Source: an uncultured Eubacteriales bacterium
GTDB taxonomy: Bacteria > Bacillota > Clostridia > Oscillospirales > Butyricicoccaceae
Direction: 5' to 3'
DNA length: 14,347 nt
Assembly: GCA_905199135.1 (NCBI GenBank)
Contig: CAJKFC010000050.1
Location: 1 to 14,347 of the forward strand
Part shown: in pieces, positions 6,820 through 13,684 of the stretch
Layout of the letters: each line of letters begins with the position of its first letter
How positions within the stretch are numbered: position 1 is the stretch's first letter
Made by a program: the position numbers and the translations under genes
Notes under the pieces: generated by a model
Seen by the model: only the letters and a program-made list of their open reading frames with translations
The model's database searches: none
What the model was told of the DNA's origin: nothing

Positions 6820-7519
6820 GCTTTTAAAATGGGCAGTTTCCCTCGTCTTGACTGCTCTCATTATAGGAGCGGCGGCGCTGTCTGTTTTCGCCTTTAAGGG
6901 GTACAAGATGTATGAGGAGGCTGTTAAGGAAAAGCCCATGGAGCAGATGGCAGAGGAGATAATGTCTCGGGAAGATTTTACAGAATACGAAGAGCTGCCC
7001 GAGATATATAAGAGCGCCGTCATCTCGGCTGAAGACAAAAGGTTTTTCTCTCATTGTGGGGTGGATCTCATATCGATAGGCAGGGCTCTTTGGAATGACC
7101 TCAAGGCAGGAGCCTTTGTGGAGGGCGGAAGCACAATAAGTCAGCAACTTATGAAAAATCAGTACTTTACACAGGAGAAGAAGCTGGAGAGAAAATTCGC
7201 CGAGATTTTCGCCGCTTTGGAGCTTGAGAAAAAATATGAGAAAGAAGAGATATTCGAAATGTATGTGAGTACCATATATTTCGGCAGCGGTTATTACGGT
7301 ATAGCGGAGGCGGCCAAAGGGTATTACGGAAAAACACCCGAGGAGCTTTCCGACAGCGAGGCCATAATGCTGGCAGGCCTTCCCAACGCCCCTTCGGCTT
7401 ATTCTTTGGACAGCAGTCCCGAGCTGGCAAAACAGCGCATGAGACAGGTTTTGGACAAAATGCTGGAATGTGAGACAATATCGCCCGAAGAGGCCGAAAG
7501 TGTATTCGCCGAAAACTGA
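6800..7519 (+). CDS. Monofunctional peptidoglycan glycosyltransferase (GT51)
   Basis: The product has 239 residues: one N-terminal membrane anchor (about 10-32) and a GT51 domain (about 60-225). It has no transpeptidase domain, so it polymerises lipid II into glycan chains outside the membrane but cannot cross-link them. The catalytic Glu is E78 in SAEDKRFFSHCGVD. GGSTISQQLMKN (109-120), RKFAEI with the second Glu E135, and the EMYVSTIYFG segment (153-162) are all present, so the enzyme looks active. Its length matches MtgA/SgtA-type monofunctional enzymes. The start could be 6800, 6803 or 6809 because ATGs cluster, and AAAGGA (6788-6793) favours the first ones. It ends the apparent Bce transcript and is followed by a terminator. 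Confidence 0.93.
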   Translation: MMRMIFKLLKWAVSLVLTALIIGAAALSVFAFKGYKMYEEAVKEKPMEQMAEEIMSREDFTEYEELPEIYKSAVISAEDKRFFSHCGVDLISIGRALWNDLKAGAFVEGGSTISQQLMKNQYFTQEKKLERKFAEIFAALELEKKYEKEEIFEMYVSTIYFGSGYYGIAEAAKGYYGKTPEELSDSEAIMLAGLPNAPSAYSLDSSPELAKQRMRQVLDKMLECETISPEEAESVFAEN

Positions 7520-7546
7520 AAAAAGGCGCCTTCGGGCGTCTTTTTT
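7519..7546 (+). terminator. Terminator after the glycosyltransferase gene
   Basis: GGCGCC (7525-7530) pairs with GGCGTC (7535-7540, one G-T pair) around a stable TTCG tetraloop. Six T follow and an A run precedes it. It starts right at the stop codon and ends the Bce-glycosyltransferase unit. Confidence 0.9.
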
Positions 7547-7558
7547 CATAGAATTTTC

Positions 7559-7586
7559 TTGACAAGACGGCAAGGACTGATATAAT
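7559..7586 (+). promoter_or_regulatory. Strong consensus promoter of the second ABC transporter
   Basis: A perfect TTGACA (7559-7564), a 16-bp spacer and a perfect TATAAT (7581-7586), with an extended -10 TG. The start codon lies 32 bp further on behind AAAAGGAGAAGG. No operator-like repeat is visible, so expression may be constitutive. Confidence 0.9.
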
Positions 7587-7618
7587 ATAGACAAAATCCA
7601 ACATAAAAAGGAGAAGGT

Positions 7619-8326
7619 ATGACATTTACCATTGAGCATCTCTCAAAAAAATTCGGTAAAAAAGAGGTTTTGAGAGATATAGATTTCACCTTTGAGGACG
7701 GTAAAATTTACGGTCTTCTGGGCAGAAACGGAGCGGGAAAGACGACGCTTTTCAACTGTCTCAACAGGGACATAAAGGCCGATTCGGGAAAGTTTTATAT
7801 AGAAGACGGCAAAGAAAAGCGAGATGTGCGCCCCGAGGACATAGGGTATGTCCTGTCCACACCCGTCGTGCCCGAGTTTCTGACGGCGAGGGAGTTTCTG
7901 AAGTTTTTTATGGATATAAACCAAAGCTCCATAGAAAACATTAGGACGGCGGACGAATATTTCGACATGATGAGTATAGCGAGAGACGACAGGGACAGAC
8001 TGCTCAAGGACTACTCTCATGGAATGAAAAACAAGATGCAGATGCTTGTCAATATAATTGCAAGTCCCAAACTGCTGCTTTTGGACGAGCCGCTCACATC
8101 TTTGGATGTGGTGGTAGCCGAGGAGATGAAACAGCTTTTGCGTTCTCTGAAAAAGGGCAGAGTGACTTTGCTGTCGACCCATATCATGGATTTGGCCCTC
8201 GATCTATGCGACGACATAGTTCTTTTGAATCGCGGAGTGCTGGAGCATGTAGACAAGTCGGGAGCCGACAGCCACGAGTTCAGGGATAAGATAATAGAGG
8301 CATTGAAGGAGGAGGGGCATGAATAA
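7619..8326 (+). CDS. ABC-2-type exporter ATPase
   Basis: The product is a 235-residue ATPase. Walker A is GRNGAGKTT (35-43), Walker B LLLLDEP (152-158) and the H-loop H188. The signature reads SHGMK (133-137) instead of SGGQ, and the usual Q-loop position lies in GYVLSTPVVPEFLT with no Gln. Such changes are common in drug or polysaccharide exporters of the ABC-2 and EcsA-like kind and do not imply loss of activity. The gene overlaps the permease gene by 8 bp, so the two form one transporter. The substrate is unknown. Walker A, Walker B and the switch His are intact. Confidence 0.9.
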   Translation: MTFTIEHLSKKFGKKEVLRDIDFTFEDGKIYGLLGRNGAGKTTLFNCLNRDIKADSGKFYIEDGKEKRDVRPEDIGYVLSTPVVPEFLTAREFLKFFMDINQSSIENIRTADEYFDMMSIARDDRDRLLKDYSHGMKNKMQMLVNIIASPKLLLLDEPLTSLDVVVAEEMKQLLRSLKKGRVTLLSTHIMDLALDLCDDIVLLNRGVLEHVDKSGADSHEFRDKIIEALKEEGHE

Positions 8327-9887
8327 GATTTTAAAGGTGTCCTTCAGTCTTAAAAATACATATCGGGTAAACACAATCCTCTATTCGATAAAGCAGATAC
8401 CGCTCTTGAAAAAACTTCTGCCCGACGAGCTTTATGCGGTGAAGGGTTTCAAGACGGCGGCATGCTTATTGTCGGTGCTGTGGGAGATAGCGTCGGCTTT
8501 TGTCGGCAAAATGCTGTATTTTATTGTAGTGGGCTGGACGGCATCTCTTTACGGAAATCCCGAAAGCAACAATGTGTTTTTGCACATACTGCTTTTTCTG
8601 ACGGTAACGGGAGCATTTACAAAGTTAAATCTTTTCGATCCCACCCGTGACAAATACTACGCCATGATGCTCATGCGTATGGACGCATATAAATACACGA
8701 TTGTCAATTATTTTTATGCCATGATAAAAACGGCAGTGGGATTTTTGCCGTGCACGCTGTTTTTCGGAAATCTTTGGAATCTGCCGCTGTGGTTTTGCCT
8801 CGTTCTGCCGTTGTCCGTGGTGGGGGCAAAGATGTCGGTGGCGGCTTGGTCCATTTGGGACTATGAAAAAAACGGTCTCGACTACAACGAAAGCGCATTG
8901 ACAAAAAAGGTATTTCTCTGGGGAGCTGTGCTGCTTGCGGCGGCTTACGGATTGCCTGCCGCGGGAATAGTGATACCGGAAGAAATATCAATGGCTCTGT
9001 TTGCGGCAGCCGTACCCTGCGGTGGGGCGGCAGTCTTAAAGATCATCTCTTTTAAGAACTACCGCGAGATATATCAGCAGCTTTTGCACAATATGTTCAG
9101 TCAGATGGACAATGCAAAAAATATCTCAAAAACCATGAGCGAAAGCTCCATATCGGCGGATATCAGCATCACAAGCCGACGCAGCGGCTTTGAATATCTC
9201 AATGAGTTGTTTGTAAAGAGACACAAAAAGATACTCTGGAGGGCGTCTGTCAGAATTTCTGCGGTTTGCGCCGCAATAGCTTTCGCGGCTGTGGCAGGAG
9301 TATTGATTTTTCCCGACTTTGCGAAAAATATCAACAAGGTGATTATGACATGCCTGCCGTACTTCGTGTTTATAATGTATATGATAAACAGAGGAACAGG
9401 ATTTACAAGGGCGCTGTTTATGAACTGCGATCACAGCCTTTTGACCTATTCCTTCTATAAACAGCCGAAATTTATATTGAAGCTGTTCAGCATAAGGCTG
9501 AGGGAGATAATCAAGGTAAACGCCCTGCCCGCCCTTGTGATAGGAGCAGGTCTTGCGGCTGTGCTGTACGCCTCGGGCGGCACCGACAACGGAATGAATT
9601 ACATAGTGCTCATAGTATCGGTGCTGTGCATGAGCGTATTTTTCTCGGTGCATTATCTGATGATATACTACCTGCTTCAGCCATATAACGCCGCCACCGA
9701 AATGAAGAGCGGAACATATCAGCTGGTGCTTTCGGCCACATATTTTGTGTGTTACCTGATAATGAAGATGAGAATGCCTACCTTTGTCTTTGGGCTGACA
9801 TGCATAGCATTTTGTCTGATATATGCCGCCGCCGCGTGTCTTTTGGTATACAGACTTGCGCCTGATACATTCAGGATCAGATCGTAA
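8319..9887 (+). CDS. Large membrane permease partner of the ABC ATPase
   Basis: The product is a 522-residue protein with many hydrophobic segments, about ten to twelve helices in two clusters: about 45-200 and 305-515. A more hydrophilic cytoplasmic stretch lies between them (about 245-300, including FKNYREIYQQLL and SADISITSRRSGF). The amphipathic N-terminus precedes LLKKLLPDELYA. The 8-bp overlap with the ATPase gene makes it the transmembrane half of the same transporter. I cannot assign it to a named permease family from motifs. Its size and position resemble ABC-2/EcsB-type permeases. The substrate is unknown, and export of a peptide, lipid or drug is only a guess. The stop is followed directly by a terminator. 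Confidence 0.8.
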   Translation: MNKILKVSFSLKNTYRVNTILYSIKQIPLLKKLLPDELYAVKGFKTAACLLSVLWEIASAFVGKMLYFIVVGWTASLYGNPESNNVFLHILLFLTVTGAFTKLNLFDPTRDKYYAMMLMRMDAYKYTIVNYFYAMIKTAVGFLPCTLFFGNLWNLPLWFCLVLPLSVVGAKMSVAAWSIWDYEKNGLDYNESALTKKVFLWGAVLLAAAYGLPAAGIVIPEEISMALFAAAVPCGGAAVLKIISFKNYREIYQQLLHNMFSQMDNAKNISKTMSESSISADISITSRRSGFEYLNELFVKRHKKILWRASVRISAVCAAIAFAAVAGVLIFPDFAKNINKVIMTCLPYFVFIMYMINRGTGFTRALFMNCDHSLLTYSFYKQPKFILKLFSIRLREIIKVNALPALVIGAGLAAVLYASGGTDNGMNYIVLIVSVLCMSVFFSVHYLMIYYLLQPYNAATEMKSGTYQLVLSATYFVCYLIMKMRMPTFVFGLTCIAFCLIYAAAACLLVYRLAPDTFRIRS

Positions 9888-9888
9888 T

Positions 9889-9919
9889 AAAAAGCCGACC
9901 GATGAGGTCGGCTTTTTTT
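9889..9919 (+). terminator. Terminator after the ABC permease gene
   Basis: GCCGACC (9894-9900) pairs with GGTCGGC (9906-9912) around GATGA. Seven T follow, with A residues before the stem. The stem is perfect and begins a few bases after the stop codon. Confidence 0.93.
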
Positions 9920-9934
9920 GTATTGTTTTAAAAA

Positions 9935-9954
9935 TCAATATATTTTGATATTGA
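9935..9954. repeat. Inverted repeat overlapping the padR -35 box
   Basis: TCAATAT (9935-9941) and ATATTGA (9948-9954) form a perfect 7-bp inverted repeat with a 6-bp spacer. The right arm covers the first four bases of the -35 box, so a protein bound here would block RNA polymerase. Confidence 0.55.
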
Positions 9955-9980
9955 CAATAGTGTGTAATATACAGTATAAT
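9951..9980 (+). promoter_or_regulatory. Promoter of padR-HAAS operon with internal palindrome
   Basis: TTGACA (9951-9956), an 18-bp spacer and TATAAT (9975-9980). The spacer holds TGTA-ATA-TACA (9963-9973), a short palindrome between the two boxes. PadR-family proteins usually repress their own operon through such sites. Confidence 0.82.
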
Positions 9981-9999
9981 AACAGCAGGAGGTGAAGAT

Positions 10000-10344
10000 A
10001 TGGGAGAGGAAAAAGATCTGTTTCAATCCCTTGTAATGGAACTAAGAAGGGGAAGCCTTGTGCTGTGCGTTTTAAGCTGTACAAAAGAGCCGAAATACGG
10101 CTATGCCCTTGTGCAGAGCCTGTGCGAAAAAGGAGTGCAGACAGACCCAAACACCCTCTATCCGCTGCTTCGCAGACTGGAAAATCAGGGACTTTTGCAG
10201 AGCAGATGGGATACGGGGGAGGCAAAGCCGAGAAAATACTACACAAGGACCGAATACGGAACCGAGATATATCTTAAGCTGAAAAAATGCTGGCAGGAGC
10301 TGTCCTTCGGGATGGACAGCCTTTTGAAGGAGGAAGAGATATGA
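10000..10344 (+). CDS. PadR-family transcriptional repressor
   Basis: The product is a 114-residue winged-helix protein. The core contains LRRGSLVLCVLSCTKEPKYG, the recognition region DPNTLYPLLRRLENQGLL (about 48-65) and the wing GEAKPRKYYTRTEYG, all characteristic of PadR. The short C-terminal helix indicates the small PadR-s2 subtype, which dimerises and binds drugs or phenolics in some members. The ribosome site AGGAGGTGA precedes the ATG. The gene overlaps the HAAS-domain gene by 4 bp (ATGA). PadR-HAAS pairs are a recurring arrangement in Bacillota, in which the repressor controls the membrane protein. Self-repression through the palindromes at 9935-9973 is likely but inferred. Confidence 0.92.
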   Translation: MGEEKDLFQSLVMELRRGSLVLCVLSCTKEPKYGYALVQSLCEKGVQTDPNTLYPLLRRLENQGLLQSRWDTGEAKPRKYYTRTEYGTEIYLKLKKCWQELSFGMDSLLKEEEI

Positions 10345-11384
10345 CACCGAATGAAAAAGAACTTACAGAGAGATACATATATCAGGTGGTGCGCCGCCTA
10401 CCGAAAAATCAGAGAGACGAAGTGGGCATGGAGCTCTATGAGCTTATAGGCGACATGTATGAGGAACAGCCGGATATCGAAAAAGTCCTGGAAAAGCTGG
10501 GAGACCCCTCATCTTTTGCGAAGCAGTACGGAGCGAAGGAGAGATTTCTCATAGGCCCGGAATATTTCGATACATACATGTGGTTTGTAAAGGTGGTGCT
10601 CATATGCGCGGCGGTGCCTCTTTTGGCTGTGTCGGCGATAGAGGGATTTACAAATTACGGCGAGATGTATAGAGCCGTATCTGTAATTTTCAGCATGATA
10701 AGAGCTCTGCCTGAAATCTTCGGTACCTGCATAGGCATATTTGGAGGTCTGACAGCCGCTTTTGCGGTATTTGAATACAAAAAAATACAGATAGACATAG
10801 ATAAATCACAAAAATGGTCGGCAGAAAAGCTCAAAAATGCCGACGCGAAGAAGTGGACGGTTAAAGATCTTGAGCCTGTGCCCGATAAAAAGGCCGTTAT
10901 AAGCCGCTCCGAAAGTATAGTGACTGTTGTGTTTACCGTGATATTTTGCGTGCTGGTAATATTTGCGCCGAATCTTTTCTCAATGGTGGTGCAAAAGGGT
11001 GAAACGGTCAGAATGGTGCCCCTTTTCAATCTTGAAGAGTGGAATATGATTATGCCGTTCTTTGTTTTGAGCCTTATCACAGGCATGGCCGACGAGATAG
11101 TGCGTCTTGCGGTGGGAAGATACTGCAAAACCATCATGATAAGCAGTATAGTGTGCGGCGGATTGCAGATATGTTTTGCGGCGGTGGTTTTAAAGGTTAT
11201 GCCCTTTTGGAATCCCGATATTGCCGCCGAAATACAGGCTGCGACGGGGGACGGAAGCCTTGCGTCTCTGTGGAATCCCTCGGCGGCGTCCGATATAATT
11301 CTCGCCGTTATGACTGTGATTACCCTTTTGGAGGTGGGCACTACGGTATTTAAAACATTGAAATACGGAAAAGTATCCGCATAA
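10341..11384 (+). CDS. HAAS-domain membrane protein
   Basis: The product has 347 residues. The N-terminal cytoplasmic HAAS-like domain (about 5-65) contains VVRRLPKNQRDEVGMELYELI and the VLEKLGDPSSFAKQYG end that defines this PadR-associated domain. About six transmembrane helices follow (about 82-103, 123-144, 190-210, 235-258, 264-285, 317-336), with a charged cytoplasmic loop at 146-188. The biochemical role of such proteins is unknown, and sensing or signalling at the membrane has been proposed from gene context. I chose the ATG at 10341 because AGGAGGAAGAG precedes it and it overlaps the padR stop by 4 bp. The in-frame ATG at 10287 lies inside padR without a ribosome site. No clear terminator follows. 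Confidence 0.85.
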   Translation: MTPNEKELTERYIYQVVRRLPKNQRDEVGMELYELIGDMYEEQPDIEKVLEKLGDPSSFAKQYGAKERFLIGPEYFDTYMWFVKVVLICAAVPLLAVSAIEGFTNYGEMYRAVSVIFSMIRALPEIFGTCIGIFGGLTAAFAVFEYKKIQIDIDKSQKWSAEKLKNADAKKWTVKDLEPVPDKKAVISRSESIVTVVFTVIFCVLVIFAPNLFSMVVQKGETVRMVPLFNLEEWNMIMPFFVLSLITGMADEIVRLAVGRYCKTIMISSIVCGGLQICFAAVVLKVMPFWNPDIAAEIQAATGDGSLASLWNPSAASDIILAVMTVITLLEVGTTVFKTLKYGKVSA

Positions 11385-11394
11385 TTTTTAAACA

Positions 11395-11428
11395 CGACAG
11401 ACTGATGTCGCGGCATGTGTGATATAAT
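11395..11428 (+). promoter_or_regulatory. Promoter of the WYL operon with overlapping inverted repeat
   Basis: An extended -10 TGATATAAT (TATAAT at 11423-11428) lies 31 bp before the ATG. The -35 region is poor and is occupied by CGACA-N6-TGTCG (11395-11410), a perfect 5-bp inverted repeat. The arrangement suggests a regulator-controlled promoter, with the WYL protein itself as the obvious candidate. There is no T run, so it is not a terminator for the upstream gene. Confidence 0.6.
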
Positions 11429-11459
11429 GCTGCCGTAGCTTAAAAGAGGAGGACCGCAT

Positions 11460-12392
11460 ATGAAGATAGACAGACTTATCGGAATACTTTCGGTACTGCT
11501 CAGGCAGGAGAGGGTGACGGCGCCATATCTGGCCGAGAAATTCGAGGTGTCGAGACGGACGATAAACAGGGATATAGATACTCTGTGCAGAGGGGGAATC
11601 CCCATAGTCACGGCGAGCGGCAAAAACGGCGGAATATACATAACCGACGGGTATAAGATAGACCGAACTCTTCTGACGAAAAATGAGATGCAGGCCGTTC
11701 TGGCAGGGCTCAGAAGCCTTGACAGCGTAAGCGGCAGCAGAGTGTATTCAAGGCTCATGGAAAAGCTTTCATTCAGCTCAAGCTCTGTGGTAGAAGGAGG
11801 AGAGAATATCTTGATAGACCTCTCCTCATGGTACAAAGACACCCTTGCCCCAAAAATAGAGCTGATAAAAAAGTCCATGGAGCTGGGGCGTATGATAGAG
11901 TTTTCCTATTATTCGCCGAACGGAGAGAGCATAAGGGCGATAGAACCATACTATCTGATTTTCAAGTGGACGGGCTGGTATGTCTGGGGTTTCTGCCTTA
12001 TGAGGGAGGATTACAGGCTTTTCAAGCTAAACCGAATGGATAAGCTGAAAGCAGGGGAGAGTTTCGAAAAGCGTGAGCACGGCTTGCCCGACCTGAGCAA
12101 CGAGAGAATATTTCACGGAGAGCTGAAGGCCAAAGTGCTGTTTGAACCCCACTGCAAATGGCGCCTCATTGAGGATTTCGGAATTGACAGTTTTGAGGAG
12201 CTCGAAAGCGGAAAACTGCTGTTTACAATGGGGTTTAACGATACGGAAAATCTGCTGTCGTGGCTTATGACCTTCGGAGACAGCGCCGTATTGCTCGAGC
12301 CTGAAAATGCCGTTTCGGAGCTTAAAAAAAGGCTTAAAAACGCTGCCGAACTTTATGAAAAGGGGGAAAAGAATGAAGTATCCGTGGATTGA
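11460..12392 (+). CDS. YafY-type HTH/WYL-domain transcriptional regulator
   Basis: The product has 310 residues. An N-terminal winged helix (about 1-60) includes VTAPYLAEKFEVSRRTINRD and the GIPI...GKNGGIY wing. The WYL ligand-sensing domain (about 130-200) includes IEFSYYSPNGE, IEPYYLIFKWTGWYVWGFC and the R-LFKLNRM end. A C-terminal WCX region covers about 222-300. WYL domains bind nucleic acid or small-molecule effectors, and YafY-type regulators often control stress or DNA-damage genes. AGAGGAGG (11445-11452) is a strong ribosome site. The gene overlaps the next by 20 bp, so regulator and targets share one transcript. Confidence 0.93.
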   Translation: MKIDRLIGILSVLLRQERVTAPYLAEKFEVSRRTINRDIDTLCRGGIPIVTASGKNGGIYITDGYKIDRTLLTKNEMQAVLAGLRSLDSVSGSRVYSRLMEKLSFSSSSVVEGGENILIDLSSWYKDTLAPKIELIKKSMELGRMIEFSYYSPNGESIRAIEPYYLIFKWTGWYVWGFCLMREDYRLFKLNRMDKLKAGESFEKREHGLPDLSNERIFHGELKAKVLFEPHCKWRLIEDFGIDSFEELESGKLLFTMGFNDTENLLSWLMTFGDSAVLLEPENAVSELKKRLKNAAELYEKGEKNEVSVD

Positions 12393-13032
12393 CGATTATC
12401 TGTTGGAGAAAAAAGGCGTCACAAAAGATTTTCAGCCCGTATGGAAATGGATAAGATACCATGTGGGAGGAAAAATGTTTGCCGCAGTGTGTCTGGACGA
12501 CGATGACAAACCTTATTATATAAATCTGAAGCTGGAGCCCGATGAAGGGACGCTTATGCGTGAGATGTATGAGGATATAATACCGGGGTATTACAGCGAC
12601 AAGATTCATTGGAATTCAGTAAAGACAGACGGAGAGGTGCCCGATGAACTGCTCAAAGATATGCTGAACAAGTCATATTTTCTTGTGCTGAAAGGCTTCA
12701 GCAAAAAGAAGCAGAGGGAAATTTTGGAGCTGGCCTGCTGCGGACAAAGCTGCAAAGACTGTGAGCTGTATTCAAACATCTGCGAGGGCTGCAACGAAAG
12801 CAGCGGTAAGGTATTTCACGCTCCTTATGGAAAGGCATGCCCTATATACGCGTGCTCTGTGGTAAAACACAGATATGTGAGCTGCGGTCAGTGTCAAGAA
12901 TTGCCCTGCGGAATCTGGAGAGAGACGAGAGACCCGAAACTTTCGGACGAAGAATTTGAATTGTCGACAGAGAAGAGAACGAAAAATCTGAAAAAAGCCT
13001 TTGATATGTCGGGAGGAAAATATGGCGTTTGA
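12373..13032 (+). CDS. MmcQ/YjbR-like and DUF3795 fusion protein
   Basis: The product has 219 residues in two parts. Residues 3-110 fit the MmcQ/YjbR fold, a small CyaY-like domain: WKWIRYHVGGKMFAAV, then NLKLEPDEGTLMREMYEDI, PGYYSDKIHWNSV and the SYFLVLKGFSKK end. Residues 120-180 match DUF3795, a Cys-rich putative metal-binding domain with CCGQSCKDC, CEGC, CPIYAC and CGQCQELPC, eleven Cys in under 60 residues. The function is unknown. The Cys pattern suggests bound zinc or an Fe-S cluster. I chose the ATG at 12373 because AGGGGG (12361-12366) precedes it; the in-frame ATG at 12307 lies inside the WYL gene and lacks a ribosome site. The gene overlaps the GyrI-like gene by 11 bp. Confidence 0.83.
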   Translation: MKYPWIDDYLLEKKGVTKDFQPVWKWIRYHVGGKMFAAVCLDDDDKPYYINLKLEPDEGTLMREMYEDIIPGYYSDKIHWNSVKTDGEVPDELLKDMLNKSYFLVLKGFSKKKQREILELACCGQSCKDCELYSNICEGCNESSGKVFHAPYGKACPIYACSVVKHRYVSCGQCQELPCGIWRETRDPKLSDEEFELSTEKRTKNLKKAFDMSGGKYGV

Positions 13033-13654
13033 TTACAAAAAAGAGTACAGGGAATTTTATCTGCCTCCCGAAAAACCGCAGATAATAGATATACCGCCCA
13101 TGAATTTTATAGCCGTAAGAGGTAAGGGAGACCCAAACGAGGAGGGCGGTGAGTACAAACAGGCGATAGAGATTTTGTATAAACTGGCCTATACCGTCAA
13201 AATGAGCAAAAAAGGCGACAGAAGGATCGAGGGATATTTCGACTATGTGGTGCCGCCCCTCGAGGGCTTTTGGTGGCAGGAAGGAATGAAGGGAGCAGAC
13301 TACTCAAAAAAATCCGAGTTCAGCTGGATATCTCTCATCCGCCTTCCCGAATTTGTCACACCGAATGATTTTGAATGGGCAATAAGCGAGGCAAGGTCAA
13401 AAGACGACAGAGACTTTTCAAAGGCGGAGTTTTTGAGCTATACAGAGGGGCTGTGCGTTCAGTGCATGCACAGAGGGCCCTATGACGACGAGCCGAGAAC
13501 GGTATCTCTAATGAAATCTTATATGGAGAGCATGGGCTACATATCGGATTTTGAAAGCGGAAGGCATCACCACGAGATATATTTGAGCGATGTGAGAAGA
13601 TGCAGACCCGAAAACCTCAAAACCGTCATACGCCACCCGATAAAAATAAGATGA
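13022..13654 (+). CDS. GyrI-like small-molecule-binding protein (COG4832-like)
   Basis: The product is a 210-residue soluble protein. It shows the conserved pattern of stand-alone GyrI-like proteins: IDIPPMNFIAVRGKGDPNEE (23-42), AIEILYKLAYTVKMSKKG, DYVVPPLEGFWW (74-85) and RHHHEIYLSDVRR (181-193). The fold is the AraC-effector/SOUL-type pocket that binds hydrophobic drugs. Some members of this superfamily are reported to hydrolyse cyclopropanoid DNA-alkylating natural products, so a detoxifying enzyme or a drug-binding role are both possible. No DNA-binding domain is attached. The start at 13022 follows GGGAGGAAA, and the in-frame ATG at 13001 lies further inside the upstream gene with no such site. 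It ends the WYL operon. Confidence 0.88.
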   Translation: MAFDYKKEYREFYLPPEKPQIIDIPPMNFIAVRGKGDPNEEGGEYKQAIEILYKLAYTVKMSKKGDRRIEGYFDYVVPPLEGFWWQEGMKGADYSKKSEFSWISLIRLPEFVTPNDFEWAISEARSKDDRDFSKAEFLSYTEGLCVQCMHRGPYDDEPRTVSLMKSYMESMGYISDFESGRHHHEIYLSDVRRCRPENLKTVIRHPIKIR

Positions 13655-13657
13655 CAG

Positions 13658-13684
13658 AAAAGCCGCGTTCAACGCGGCTTTTTT
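13658..13684. terminator. Bidirectional terminator after the GyrI-like gene
   Basis: GCCGCG (13662-13667) pairs with CGCGGC (13673-13678) and can extend by A-T pairs on both sides. A run of T follows on the + strand, and an A run precedes it, so it can also terminate transcripts arriving on the - strand. Confidence 0.9.

Noticed and set aside
6824..7639. 271-aa open frame on the - strand
   Set aside because: It lies antisense to the GT51 gene, whose catalytic motifs are intact, and crosses that gene's terminator and the next promoter. No recognisable domain.
10287..10340. Upstream ATG extension of the HAAS-domain gene
   Set aside because: It lies within padR without a ribosome site. The ATG at 10341 overlaps the padR stop as ATGA and has AGGAGG before it.
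11395..11410. CGACA-N6-TGTCG as a terminator of the HAAS gene
   Set aside because: The stem is only 5 bp and no T run follows. Its position over the -35 region fits an operator better.
10655..11878. 407-aa open frame on the - strand
   Set aside because: It runs antisense through the HAAS and WYL genes, which both have clear domains and ribosome sites. It has no ribosome site, and its Ser/Thr/Ile-rich composition is typical of an antisense shadow.
12307..12372. Upstream ATG extension of the MmcQ/DUF3795 gene
   Set aside because: It lies inside the WYL gene with no ribosome site, and the added residues are not part of the MmcQ/YjbR fold.
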